Of a stretch of DNA of 64,000 bases, positions 10,793-20,957 are shown piece by piece. Every line of letters begins with the position of its first letter. Position 1 is the first letter of the stretch. Position numbers and translations under genes: made by a program. The notes below the pieces were generated by a model. It was not told where the DNA came from. It did not search any database and saw only the letters and a list, made by a program, of their open reading frames with translations. Source of the DNA: Bufo bufo (taxonomy: Eukaryota > Chordata > Amphibia > Anura > Bufonidae); assembly GCF_905171765.1 (NCBI RefSeq), contig NC_053391.1, positions 191,342,559 to 191,406,558 of the forward strand, in the 5' to 3' direction.

Positions 10793-11178
10793 AAGCCAAC
10801 CATAGTAAACCAGGTCCAAGTTGCAGTGCTGTTAAAATCGAAAATCGATTATCAGAACTAGAAATAATCGAATTGCGATTTTTCACATAATTCTCAAATC
10901 CGACAGTACATTCTAGTATATGGAGACGTTCCCATGGTGATGGGGACGCTCCATGAGCACAGAAGTCGGCAGAAGCGGCAACGGACAATGACTGGAGCAG
11001 CCAGGAAGCCAGGAATCCAAAGGACAGGCAAGAACAACTTTAGGGAAGTGGAAAAGAAAAAAATATAACAATAAAAAAAAAAAAAAAAAAAGAATATTCG
11101 AAATATCGAATTTATATCACTATATTCTAAATATTCGCGAAAAAAATTCGAATATTCGCGCTCAACACTACTCATTAC
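10793..11178. repeat. AT-rich interspersed repeat ending in AATATTCG motifs
   Basis: Contains ATCGATTAT and AATTGCGATTTT motifs also present left of the palindrome (10250-10360). It ends with repeated GAATATTCGCG and CTCAACACTACT. Inferred to be the outer part of the repeat into which, or around which, the palindrome formed. No gene. Confidence 0.45.
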
Positions 11179-12404
11179 ATGTATTTTTAGGTTCATGTTT
11201 TGTATTATAAGCACTTTTATTGCGCTTTGTAAGCGCCATATTTGTATTTATTGTTATGTCATTACAAACTAGACGGTGTTGCGTCTGTTTAATGAGTTTT
11301 GATGATGTTTAGATTATATTATGTACCTATTATGCACCTAGCCCTTTTGTTGCGCTTATATAGCGCCATATTGTGTTATATTATCACAACTATATTGTCA
11401 TTTGGGCTTCTGGTCTGCTACAGATTTGTAGTTGGTTGCTTAAATTCGATTATATAGTAGATTTTACCTTAAATCCCTGTCCCCCCCTAATGATTAACAG
11501 CTGTGCACAAGATCTGATGTGGTTTGGTGGGTAGCGCTCTTGCGTAGGTGAGTTGGTCTGCATATAGCATTGCCGGTTACCATGGTGAGACAGTTATTTG
11601 CATAGTAGGAAGTGGTGTAGGACCTTAGCCGTGCGTCATGTATAATCTACCTGGGGCTGGAGGATCATGTGACGGCCTACGTCATCTCCCGGTTACCATG
11701 GCGAGCGAGATCTCGCGAGATGACGCGAGCAATACTTACTTGCACAATGTATCCCTCTACCTGGCTTCGGCGGGTCATGTGATGGCTGATGTCATCTTCG
11801 CGTTGTCTCGCGAGATGACGCAGCCATCGCTGATTGGTCTAGCTTGTGTCAGGTCCTGTTTGGTATACAATGATTGGTCGGTGCACAGCTGAACTGTATT
11901 CTATTTTCATTAGTTAGGGTATATTAGATGGTTAGTGGGTACAATTATATACGGCCCTTGAAGAAGCGGAGCGAAACGTACGTCGGGGTGCGCTCTTTGT
12001 CGATCCAGGGCCTGATCCTCTTGTGATCCCATTTATTTTAGGTAATATGTTGCTGTTTTTACATGCTTGTTATTACTACTAATGTTTGTTGTTATACTGC
12101 CTATGGGCTTTCTGTGGGAGGTGCTTTTTAGCTGGCCCTCATTACTGCTCATATTAGTTTAGTCTTATACATCTAACAGGGATTTTTTTATAGTTTAGTG
12201 GGGACTGCTCCAATATTGCCTGCATTTGCGGCATTTATGTTCCCCCTATATTAGGATCGGGTACACCCTCTATTCGGCAAATGAGCTGCTTGTCGTAGCG
12301 CTTGTCTGCATTACTGCTGCTAATCTTATTATTATTTTTATGTCTTCTGTAATGTCAATTACTTAATAAAAATTTGAGATTTTCTTATATGTGTGTCCTT
12401 TTGT
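11179..12404 (+). mobile_element. Penelope-like element 3' untranslated region
   Basis: No ORF of note. The segment carries GCGCTATATAGCGCCAT-type repeats (11225, 11350) and a block at 11953-11990 that aligns in form with the hammerhead-like segment of the Penelope element at 26180-28185. It ends with an AATAAAAATTTGAG tail near 12366. It is therefore called the 3' part of a strongly 5'-truncated Penelope-like element. The assignment rests on the shared untranslated-region motif, not on protein. Confidence 0.45.
11953..11990 (+). ncRNA. Degenerate hammerhead-like motif
   Basis: Layout: GGCCC, TTGAAGA (expected CUGANGA, so the invariant C is lost), a short GC-containing stem II, GAAACGTACGTC, then GGGG. 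Three stem I pairs remain. Probably an inactive relic of the ribozyme known from Penelope-like elements. Confidence 0.35.
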
Positions 12405-12411
12405 CTATTTG

Positions 12412-12654
12412 GTTTTCTTAAATCAAAACGGGGCGGCATTGTCTTGTTTTCAGTTCGTGGCGATATTCCGGAAATGCCTGGCAGCGGAAGGCCTGGTGGC
12501 AAATGAGTTTGCGTCTTACTCATTTAGGATTGGTGCTGCCACCGAAGCATCGAGGTGGGGTCTGGGAGAGGCTGTGATTAGGTGTATAGGTAGATGGGAG
12601 TCGGCAAGTTTTCATTCCTACATCCGTCCGCATTTGTTATCTCATGTGGGCTGA
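12412..12654 (+). pseudogene. Tyrosine recombinase C-terminal fragment (Ngaro/DIRS)
   Basis: The open stretch includes SYSFRIGAATEASRWGLG and IRCIGRWESASFHSYIRP. In this family the Arg after HSF and the final Tyr of the YIRP block are catalytic residues for DNA strand transfer. Both are present, while the usual His of HSFR is Tyr. Only the last 70-80 residues remain, so the gene is a fragment. The protein would integrate the circular cDNA of the element. Confidence 0.7.
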
Positions 12655-12755
12655 GGGATGGGAGGATGGTGGTTGTTGTTTTTTAGCGGTGGTTCTAAGG
12701 AATGGTTTTGTGTATGTTGCTGACGTTTTTTTTCTGTTATTTTACATTTCTTTCA

Positions 12756-13353
12756 GGGCCTGTTCCATGTTTATCCTGGATTTTTGGCCACTCTTATGTG
12801 TATTGGGGGGGTCGGAGAGCGGACGTACGAAGGAACGGTAGGCAGTTGGGGTTTGATGTCGGAGAGTTACAGGTTCGATGGATAGGTATACGGGGTTTGA
12901 TGTGGGGTCGAGTGCTTCCTGAATTTAGTCATCACGTAGCATTGCATCGACCCCCGGATATAATGGTGCTACACGTGGGAGGGAACGACTTGTCAATTCG
13001 TCGATCCCAGGATGTGATCAGGGACATCAAGTTGGACTTGTTGAGATTGTTAGCGGATTATCCAGGCTTATTGGTGGTATGGTCGGACATTGTTGCCCGG
13101 CGGGCTTGGAGATTTGCGAGGTCCGTGGATAAACTTAACAGAGCACGGGCGAAGGTTAACAGGGAAGTAGGCCGTTTTGTGAGGAGACAAGGGGGTTTTG
13201 TAGTGCGCCATAAGGAGTTGGGAAGGGGCGTCCAGTATGTTTTTAAGGCGTGATGGGGTTCATTTGAACGAGTTAGGGATTGACATGTGGACTTTGGGCT
13301 TGCAGGAAGGTTTGGAAGTGGCCTTTAAGGTGTGGAGGGACGCACATAGGTGA
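12756..13353 (+). pseudogene. SGNH/GDSL-type hydrolase ORF of Ngaro element
   Basis: The 12702-13253 frame encodes block I IFGHSYVYWG, with the catalytic Ser in GHS, and block III HVGGND. A frameshift near 13235 moves the C-terminus to another frame, where DGVHL (block V, catalytic Asp and His) and ELGIDMWTLGL are readable up to TGA at 13351-13353. The full SGNH set is thus present but split by one shift. The function of these hydrolases in Ngaro elements is not known. It is not an ordinary host esterase, because it sits directly behind the recombinase. Confidence 0.7.
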
Positions 13354-13790
13354 GGGGACCTCTATGTTCGTCTGGCAGGTTGAAGCAGGGATCCTGGGAG
13401 GCAAAACTTGGAATAGGTGCATGGCTATATCTTTTGCGGCGTGCATCTAGGACGTTGTGGTGAATGGCAAGCTGGGGGATCCTGTTTGGGCTTATAGCCT
13501 GACAGGGGTTTAACTCCAAGAGTTGGTGCCCTTGGGTCGGAGAGTGCTGCCGAGGGTAAGGTTGGATTAAACCTAGATCATGTGAGGAGGTTCGCGAGGT
13601 GCGAATCTAGTTACTTGGATTGCCTTCTAGGATCCCTTCATGTTCAAATGTTACATATTGTTGTGATGTTGGATTAATATAGGATTGTCGTGGTAATAAT
13701 GTTTGGTGCAATTTATTGGACTATTTGTTATGCTACTAGGCTACGGCCTTTTACCCAAGTCATGTGTTTGTGTCTTTCTTGGGTTATATA

Positions 13791-14298
13791 GGGTTAAGTG
13801 GTTGGAGAGCCAGGAAATCTTCCATCACACGAAGTCAAGCGTAACTGAAGAAAGATTTGGCTTTCTGTCAGAAATATGCACACTAGCAACAGATAATCTA
13901 CGCTCCAAAGCCAGAACACTAGTAACAACATGTCCTGAAGATCTTGACCCCCTGTTTGCGGAAGAAGTTGGACAGTTTGCCTCTGTTTTCAAAATGTACC
14001 AGTCTTCCCCTATGAATAAAGACATTCATGAGAGTCAAGAAATACAAATGTACAAGTTTCTGATCACACAATCCCTAGTTGGTGCATTTCCAAACACATA
14101 TGTGACCCTTCGCACGTATTTGTGTTTAGTGGTCAGTAACTGCAGTGGTGAGCGTTTATTTTCAGCTTTAAAATGTGTGAAAAATAAACGAAGATCTTCA
14201 ATGGGTCAGGAGCGTTTAAAGGCACTCTCTCTGTTATGCATTGAAAATGGGTTGCTGAATGAGCTAGGCTGGAAGGTGGAAACAATAGAAAAAAAAAA
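13791..14298 (+). pseudogene. hAT transposase exon with C-terminal dimerisation domain
   Basis: An acceptor-like GTTATATAG precedes an open exon, and GTAAGA follows at 14299. The protein includes ERFGFLSEI, a middle segment with VGQFASVFKMY, and the hallmark hAT C-terminal block LCLVVSNCSGERLFSALKCV followed by NKRRSSMGQERLKALSLL. It resembles the ZMYM/hAT-like transposase group, but the exact family was not established. No N-terminal exons or terminal repeats were found nearby. CR1 begins just downstream. Confidence 0.65.
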
Positions 14299-14482
14299 GG
14301 GTAAGATTTGTTTGATTTAAATTTACAATTTTTTTTTATTTTTATTTTTCCTCCTCTTTAAAATGGCAGACTTGGTTCAGTGCAGGAATTGATGTGCATT
14401 TATTTCATGTTCCACTCTTTGGAGATTCGGATGCTGTCAGATCTGTAGACAGTTCTCCTTACTGCAGCAGGAAATTGAATTT

Positions 14483-15259
14483 TTGAAATCTGAAATATTT
14501 AAATTATCTGTTAAACAAACTCCAGCTAGGACTGCTGCAATGCCACTGCCACAGAGGACCCCCAGAAATGGCAGATGGGTTAATGTAGGTTCTGGAAGAC
14601 TTAGAGTGGTTGATAGAAGACATGTCCCACAGTCGGTGGTTCTCCATAATTCATTTGCAGCACTCTCAGAATGTAAGGACAACATGGACTCAAGAACAGA
14701 GGGTGAGAAACCATCGACTCCTATGTCTAATGTATGCAACAAAAAAGATAAAGTGAAGTCTCAAAGGAAGCAGCTGTTGCTGGGGGATTCAATCATAAGA
14801 AGTGTGGAGCTTAAAGAAAATGGTTTTGTGAGATGTCTCCCTGGGGCTACTGTTAGAAGAGATAGAAGACGTATTATTAATATTGTTAAGCAAGCAAAGC
14901 AGGAAGGGGACGTGGATGTTCTTGTCCATCTAGGGACAAATGACCTGGCTTGCAATGAAGTGTCAGAGGTGAAAAAATCTTTTATCACACTTGGTAATGA
15001 CGTACAGGATTTTGCATCCACCATTTCATTTTCTGAAGTTCTGCCTGTGCATAATGTTCGGAATGATAGGCAGAGGCGCATAAAGGAGTTCAACATATGG
15101 CTTGGTAAATGGTGTCAAGAGCAAGGATTTGGCTTTGTTTCTCATGATAGCTCTACTTGGGATAGAAAGGAACTGTACAAAAAGATGGTTTGCATCTTTC
15201 TCTCAAAGGAACAAATGTACTTAGTGAACAACTCCAAGAATTTGCGGAAGAGTATTTAA
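14483..15259 (+). CDS. CR1 ORF1 protein with SGNH esterase domain (frameshifted end)
   Basis: The frame opens upstream with LLQQEIEFLKSEIFKL, likely coiled coil; no ATG was identified for it. Counting from 14483, GDS (catalytic Ser) is at residues 101-103 and GTND (block III) at 151-154. The expected block V, DGLHL, is not in this frame but lies in the next one from about 15185, continuing to TAG at 15262-15264. One base is therefore missing in the A-rich run near 15178-15185. CR1 ORF1 proteins bind RNA and many carry this esterase domain. The role of the esterase in retrotransposition is not settled. Confidence 0.8.
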   Translation: MKSEIFKLSVKQTPARTAAMPLPQRTPRNGRWVNVGSGRLRVVDRRHVPQSVVLHNSFAALSECKDNMDSRTEGEKPSTPMSNVCNKKDKVKSQRKQLLLGDSIIRSVELKENGFVRCLPGATVRRDRRRIINIVKQAKQEGDVDVLVHLGTNDLACNEVSEVKKSFITLGNDVQDFASTISFSEVLPVHNVRNDRQRRIKEFNIWLGKWCQEQGFGFVSHDSSTWDRKELYKKMVCIFLSKEQMYLVNNSKNLRKSI

Positions 15260-15423
15260 ACTAGGAAGGGGGGGCAAAAGAGTGAAAATAAAAGAGTCCA
15301 ATTGCCCCCCGAAACAATGCCAGAACAGGTCAGAAGCACAGAGGTTAAGAAATGATAGGCTCAGAGTCCTGTCTACAAATGCTCGCAGTTTAGGTAAAAA
15401 AAATCAATGAACTTGGGTCAATA

Positions 15424-16983
15424 ATGGCATCTGAGAATGTAGATTTAGTGGCTGTTACGGAGACATGGTTTAATGAAAGAAATGACTGGGACATAACCAT
15501 ACCAGGGTACTCTTTATACAGAAGAGACAGAGAAGGCAAGAAAGGAGGAGGAGTGGCCCTGTATGTGAAAGATAGCATTAAATCTAACCTAATACAAGTT
15601 GGTGAGGCCAACATAGAGTCAGTTTGGGTTACGTTGCAGTTTGCTAACCATGCAGTAACTCGTGTAGGTGTGATATATAGACCACCTGGTCAAGTTAAAG
15701 AACTAGATGATCTACTAGTTGAAGAAATAGCTAAAATGACAATGAAAGGAGAAGTTATCATTATGGGAGATTTCAATCTTCCAGATATAAACTGGAAAAC
15801 CAAAATAGCAAGTTCTACCAGGAGTACAGATATTCTAAATTCCCTACTGGGGTTATCTCTACAACAAGTGGTTGAGGAGCCAACCCGGAGGGAGGCCATT
15901 TTGGATTTGGTATTCACAAATGGGGATTCGGTATATGATGTCATTGTAGGCGAAACCTTGGGATCTAGTGATCACCAGTCAGTGTGGTTTAATATAAAAA
16001 CTGTGAAAGAGTCCCACCACACAAAAACAAAAGTTTTAGATTTTAGAAAAACAGACTTTTCAAAAATGAAATTAGTCATAAATGAGTCCTTATCAGACTG
16101 GAACGGATTACATGGAGTCCAGGAGAAATGGGACTACTTAAAAGGTGCATTATTGAAGGCAACAGAAAATTGCATTAGACTTGTCAGTAAAAGCAAAAAA
16201 AGGAAGAGACCACTGTGGTACTCAGCAGAAGTGGCCCAAATCATTAAAAATAAAAAGCTAGCATTTTGTAATTATAAAAAAACCCAGAGCAATGAAGATA
16301 AGGAAATCTACAAGATTAGGCAGAGAGAGGCCAAGCAAGTTATAAGAACTTCTAAAGCGCAGGCAGAAGAAAAACTAGCTCAGTCTATGAAAAAAGGGGA
16401 TAAGACATTCTTCAGATATATAAATGAAAAAAGGAAATTAAAACAAGGAATAACTAAATTAAAAACAAAGGACGGAAGGTATGTAGAAGAGAATAAAGGG
16501 CTAGCCGACTGCCTTAATGAATACTTCTGTTCAGTTTTTACAAAAGAAAAAGGAGAAGGACCTCCACTAGAAAGGATGACTAATAAATCATTTGATGCAT
16601 GTATCTTTACAGAGGAAGATGTTCTAAGTTTGCTGTCTAAGGTGAAGACAAATAAATCACAGGGGCCTGATGAGATACACCCAAAATTATTAAAAGAGCT
16701 TAGTGGTGAGCTGGCAAAACCGCTAACAGATTTATTTAACCAATCATTAGTAACAGGAGTCGTCCCGGAAGATTGGAAATTGGCAAATGTCGTGCCCATT
16801 CACAAGAAAGGTAGTAGGGAGGAATCGAGCAACTATAGACCAGTGAGTCTGACATCAATAGTAGGCAAATTAATGGAAACCCTATTAAAGGATAGGATTG
16901 TGGAACATCTAAAATCCCATGGATTGCAAGATGAAAAACAACATGGGTTTACTTCAGGGAGATCATGTCAAAAAATCTTATAG
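15424..16983 (+). CDS. CR1 ORF2, endonuclease and first part of reverse transcriptase
   Basis: The endonuclease motifs are complete: TETW (catalytic Glu at residue 13), GDFN at 115-118 and SDH at 182-184. A Lys-rich linker follows, then the first RT blocks around NKSQGPDEIHPKLL, NVVPIHKKG and NYRPVSLTS. The true ORF2 start lies upstream: RLRVLSTNARSLG is readable from about 15350 in another frame, shifted at an 8-A run (15396-15403). The frame ends at TAG 16981-16983 because a run at about 16969-16975 has 6 As where 7 restore the RT. The protein nicks target DNA and primes reverse transcription. Confidence 0.85.
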   Translation: MASENVDLVAVTETWFNERNDWDITIPGYSLYRRDREGKKGGGVALYVKDSIKSNLIQVGEANIESVWVTLQFANHAVTRVGVIYRPPGQVKELDDLLVEEIAKMTMKGEVIIMGDFNLPDINWKTKIASSTRSTDILNSLLGLSLQQVVEEPTRREAILDLVFTNGDSVYDVIVGETLGSSDHQSVWFNIKTVKESHHTKTKVLDFRKTDFSKMKLVINESLSDWNGLHGVQEKWDYLKGALLKATENCIRLVSKSKKRKRPLWYSAEVAQIIKNKKLAFCNYKKTQSNEDKEIYKIRQREAKQVIRTSKAQAEEKLAQSMKKGDKTFFRYINEKRKLKQGITKLKTKDGRYVEENKGLADCLNEYFCSVFTKEKGEGPPLERMTNKSFDACIFTEEDVLSLLSKVKTNKSQGPDEIHPKLLKELSGELAKPLTDLFNQSLVTGVVPEDWKLANVVPIHKKGSREESSNYRPVSLTSIVGKLMETLLKDRIVEHLKSHGLQDEKQHGFTSGRSCQKIL

Positions 16984-18107
16984 ATTTTTTTGACTGGGTG
17001 ACTAAAATAATAGACGGTGGAGGTGCAGTAGACATCGCATATCTAGATTTTAGTAAGGCTTTTGACACTGTCCCACATAGAAGACTTATCAATAAACTGC
17101 AGTCATTGAGCATGGACTCCCATATTGTTGAGTGGATTAGGCAGTGGCTGAGTGACAGACAACAGAGGGTTGTAGTCAATGGAGAACATTCAAAACAAGG
17201 TCATGTTACCAGTGGGGTTCCACAGGGATCTGTACTGGGACCAATTTTGTTTAATATCTTCATAAATGATATTGCAAAAGGCCTCGATGGGAAGGTTTGT
17301 CTTTTTGCTGATGACACAAAGATATGTAACAGGGTTGATGTTCCTGGAGGGAAACGCCAAATGGAAAAGGATTTAGGAAAACTAGAAGAATGGTCAGAAC
17401 TCTGGCAACTGAAATTTAATGTGGATAAGTGCAAGATAATGCACCTGGGGCGTAAAAACCCAAGGGCAGAATATAGAATATTTGACACAGTCCTGACCTC
17501 AGTATCTGAGGAAAGGGATTTAGGAGTAAATATTTCAGAAGACTTAAAGGTGGGAAGACAATGTAATAGGGCAGCACGAAATGCCAGCAGAATGCTTGGA
17601 TGTATAGGGAGAGGTATAAGCAGTAGAAAGAGTGAAGTGCTTATGCTGCTGTACAGAACACTGGTGAGACCTCACTTGGAGTATTGTGCGCAGTACTGGA
17701 GGCCATATCTCCAGAAGGATATAGATACTCTAGAGAGAGTTCAGAGAAGAGCTACTAAACTAGTACATGGATTGCAGGATAAAACTTACCAGGAAAGGTT
17801 AAAGGACCTTAACATGTATAGAGACAGAGGGGATATGATAGGGGATATGATAGAAACTTTTAAATACATAAAGGGAATCAACTCGGTAAAGGAGGAGAGC
17901 ATATTTAAAAGAAGAAAAACTACCACAAGAGGACACAGTTTTAAATTAGAGGGGCAAAGGTTTAAAAGTAATATAAGGAAGTATTACTTTACTGAGAGAG
18001 TAGTGGATGCATGGAATAGCCTTCCTGCAGAAGTGGTAGCTGCAAATACAGTGAAGGGGTTTAAGCATGCATGGGATAGGCATAAGGCCATCCTTCATAT
18101 AAGATAG
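16965..18107 (+). CDS. CR1 ORF2, reverse transcriptase catalytic part and C-terminus
   Basis: This frame continues the preceding one after a one-base shift; the first codon is not a real start. It holds motif [14 protein letters not shown] (about residues 26-38), [16 protein letters not shown] (82-97), motif C FADD (114-117), then thumb and C-terminal helical region with LVRPHLEYCAQYW. It has no further stop until 18105-18107. The catalytic aspartates are intact, so this copy may be recently active or may be only an assembly error away from intact. Confidence 0.85.
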   Translation: MSKNLIDFFDWVTKIIDGGGAVDIAYLDFSKAFDTVPHRRLINKLQSLSMDSHIVEWIRQWLSDRQQRVVVNGEHSKQGHVTSGVPQGSVLGPILFNIFINDIAKGLDGKVCLFADDTKICNRVDVPGGKRQMEKDLGKLEEWSELWQLKFNVDKCKIMHLGRKNPRAEYRIFDTVLTSVSEERDLGVNISEDLKVGRQCNRAARNASRMLGCIGRGISSRKSEVLMLLYRTLVRPHLEYCAQYWRPYLQKDIDTLERVQRRATKLVHGLQDKTYQERLKDLNMYRDRGDMIGDMIETFKYIKGINSVKEESIFKRRKTTTRGHSFKLEGQRFKSNIRKYYFTERVVDAWNSLPAEVVAANTVKGFKHAWDRHKAILHIR

Positions 18108-18210
18108 GGCCAGGGGCTATCCATAGTATTCAGATATATTGGGCAGACTAGATGGGCCAAATGGTTCTTATCTGCCGACACATTCTATGTTTCTATGTTT
18201 CTATGTTACA

Positions 18211-19294
18211 ATGGAATAATGTGCAAAAAAGCAGGAAAAGCGAATGTGTAGTTTAATTTTCTTCTGCCAGTTTAATTTATTTAGATTAAGACTCAGTTTA
18301 GAGTTCGGTGAATAACACTGTGTGTTTAAGTTACTCTCAACACCATAACAGCAGGCCTATGTGATTATGATGCTTAGGGTAATACTTTATAGAACATATT
18401 TATATGAGCCATGTATCTTACATTTATATTTCATTTATTTATATGGTTTGTTATATTTATAAGAAATGGTTATTGTGAAATGTTGTATTTATTATGGCTT
18501 TATTTAATTGACCAGTTTTCTATTGTTCACAAAAAAGAAATAATTTTCAATATGTTCCTGTTATGGCACTTTAATTTCTGTTATGGCACTTAAATGGTAA
18601 TTAAAATTGTTTAAAGTGCATACGACATATGAAAACGCACATGAAACCGCCGGCACAGCCAAAAAGAGGTTAGTGTATGGATACTTTGCATACCTTTATA
18701 GATGTTGTTCTTGCCTTTATGTCACTAAACAAAAAAAACTTTATGGGGGCCCAGAGTCTAACAGGTGTGGCTGGGGGTGCGCTGTCCTCCTGGGCTGCAA
18801 CACTTCTGCCCTGTGAGGTAATGCCTGCACCTTCTTTGACACACACACATCCCGTATGCGCTGTGAACGGAGATTGCGCATGCACAGTCTCAGGTTCCTA
18901 CAGACTCCACATTTGTGTAGCGCAATCTCCATTCACCCATTCATGGCACATACGCAGGATCTAAACACGTTGCTGTCAAGTGAGCCGTTGGTGTCAACCA
19001 AAGGAGCGGGCGTGACTTCACATGGGAGAGGTGTAACGGTCTGGAGGGCACAGATGACCCCCTACCACATCTCTTTTGACACTCTGGGCCCCCAAAAGAT
19101 TCTATAAAAGTAAGCAAGATATCGATACATCAACATATATTCAGCTATGCTGGTGATTTCATATGTATAAAACATATGACAGATGCACGTTGTTTGTGTT
19201 ATAAAAAATTGCTCTGCGTTGCGTTTTCATTTTCTATAAAAACGCCCATTAAAATCTTCATCACCAGGCCCACGATGCTTTTAATCCGGCCCTG
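18211..19294. other. Intergenic sequence, no gene recognised
   Basis: 18211-18610 is AT-rich with no ORF of merit. 18610-19110 has moderate GC, with GCGCAATCTCC and GGAGATTGCGC as an inverted pair (about 18870 and 18925), suggesting an unidentified small repeat. Nothing was assigned. Confidence 0.3.
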
Positions 19295-20168
19295 CCTCTC
19301 CTGACATGTCTGTTTTAGTGACTATATGTATTCCCATAATATAATTCCTGAGAATATTTCTAAGAATGCTGTATTGTTCTGTTACTCTTTTATTCCTGCT
19401 AGAAATGTATACAAAAATAGGCATTTATAAGGCTGTTACCAGGTGGAATTTACAATTGCACAGTCTGACACTGGGAGCTGTGCAATCAGTGCTGACATTA
19501 TCAGACTGTGGGGACACGCACCTTTGGCATGAAACATGGTAGCATCCAGTTTGTCATTTATTGATATGATTCTTGGTGGAATAGCAGAGGAATGACACAA
19601 CACAGGGATAAAGAAAAGATTCTCCAGATAAGTTACTTCATGGGGACATGTCAGGAGGGGTGAGGGCTCCTCTGTGATGTGCTGTGGGTGTATCTGTACT
19701 TGGTCATATAAGACACTCAGTTTATAGAACTCAGTTTCTAGTATTTATTATTGAAGTAAATTTCCAAAAAGCTGATAAGGGCGGCCGCCAGAGATTTAGA
19801 GGAAGGAGCGGAGTGGGATGGAGGAAGGCAGGGACCATTTCATCCCCCAGATCTCCGGCTCTGGTGTTAATTTCCCAAGACGATTAGGAACAGGCTGACA
19901 GCAAATGTGGGGGTGTTCAAGTGGTGGGACCTCCATGAATTAGACCCCTATGCTGTATCTTGTGGATAGGCCATAAATGTCTGACATGGAAAGACCCCTT
20001 TAATCCTGGGGACTGTCAAATTAATGCATTTAGAGGTGTGGTCTATATAAATGGGAGTGGTCTGTGTGAGTTTTGTCTCAGCTGTCCAGAAAATATTTAA
20101 GGGCGGTGGGCGACCCTGCTACAGGAGCATGTGATTGGTCCATTATAGGAGAACATGTGTGCGGATTA

Positions 20169-20385
20169 GGCTACTTTCACACTAGCGTTCGGGTGTCCGC
20201 TCGTGCGCTCCGTTTGAAGGGGCTCAAGAGCGGCCCCGAACGGATCCGTACTGCCCCNNNNNNNNNNNNNNNNNNNNNNNNNNNNNNNNNNNNNNNNNNN
20301 NNNNNNNNNNNNNNNNNNNNNNNNNNNNNNNNNNNNNNNNNNNNNNNNNNNNNNNNNTCCGTCAAACGCTAGTGTGAAAGTAGCC
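20169..20385. mobile_element. Harbinger-like MITE, present only in copy A
   Basis: Ends are perfect inverted repeats of at least 19 bp, GGCTACTTTCACACTAGCG. TTA flanks both sides (20166-20168 and 20386-20388). Copy B has a single TTA at the same point (about 38105), so the empty site is visible. A 3-bp TWA duplication is characteristic of PIF/Harbinger. The middle is an assembly gap. Confidence 0.9.
20258..20357. other. Assembly gap (100 N)
   Basis: Exactly 100 Ns inside the MITE, the conventional placeholder for a gap of unknown size. Any ORF crossing it is meaningless. Confidence 0.99.
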
Positions 20386-20764
20386 TTACTGATCTCTGAA
20401 GACGTTATGAAAAATAGAATGTTATATATTATTTATTATTTTTTTACTATATTATATATTTATTATTATTTATTTTAATCACTTTGCACATTGTCTATTA
20501 GGTCAGTCACATGACTTCCTAGCCCCGGGCCCTGCATAACACATATCATTCAGATAGAACACCCAGAGGTTGGGGCTATGCTGGGAGGAGTAATTCCTTA
20601 GAAGGTAGAACATCATTGGTTGCTGTATGTTATAAATCCAGAGGTACGAGCTCTGCTAGGAGTTGTAGTTAGAATGTACTCGTTTATTTTAAAAAATTTA
20701 TAAATATTTTATATTGTTTAAAAACTTCCATTAACTGGACTGAGCCATTGGCTGCCGATACTTG

Positions 20765-20798
20765 TGATGTCATCACCTTCTAGAATGGCTCCGCCCCC
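20765..20798 (+). promoter_or_regulatory. CRE-like and GC-box motifs upstream of RING gene A
   Basis: TGATGTCATCA at 20765-20775 resembles an ATF/CREB site, and GGCTCCGCCCCC at 20787-20798 is a GC box. They lie 160-195 bp before the start codon and are kept in copy B. No TATA box is clear. Promoter function is inferred. Confidence 0.4.
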
Positions 20799-20957
20799 AA
20801 GTGACTGTGACATCACTCAGGAGTTCTATGTCGGGCATTGGAACCATCATTTCTGTGCAGTTGTATTGGTATTGCTCAGGAGACTGCAGCATATTATTGA
20901 CTGCTCCCCATTTTTGGGAACCTCATCGCACATATTTTCTATCCAGAGTCTTTGATA

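Larger units (their letters stand above)
12405..13640 (+). mobile_element. Ngaro/DIRS-type retroelement, 3' fragment
   Basis: A tyrosine-recombinase C-terminus is followed by an SGNH-hydrolase ORF, an order known in Ngaro elements of fish and amphibians. The reverse transcriptase and RNase H of such an element are absent here but occur separately at 43935-44990. Sequence after 13353 to about 13640 is non-coding and is assigned to the element's 3' end by position only. Confidence 0.6.
14345..18210 (+). mobile_element. CR1-type LINE, nearly full length
   Basis: Order on the plus strand: a coiled-coil leader (from about 14440), ORF1 with SGNH domain, an intergenic G/C run at 15265-15310, ORF2 with apurinic endonuclease and reverse transcriptase, a 3' untranslated region with GACTAGATGGGCCAAATGG, and a tail of TTTCTATG repeats ending near 18210. 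This is the standard CR1 plan. Three single-base shifts, all at A-runs, are the only coding defects noticed. Confidence 0.9.

Noticed and set aside
18830..18960. Possible tRNA-derived SINE
   Set aside because: Inverted GCGCAATCTCC segments are present, but no A-box or B-box spacing and no tail or target duplication were found.
19684..19887. Short ORF conserved in both duplication copies (also 37615-37803)
   Set aside because: The frame and C-terminus differ between copies after an indel, so conservation is only that of the duplicated DNA.
20073..20372. ORF spanning the N gap
   Set aside because: It is open only because N codons are unread, and it crosses a MITE terminal repeat.
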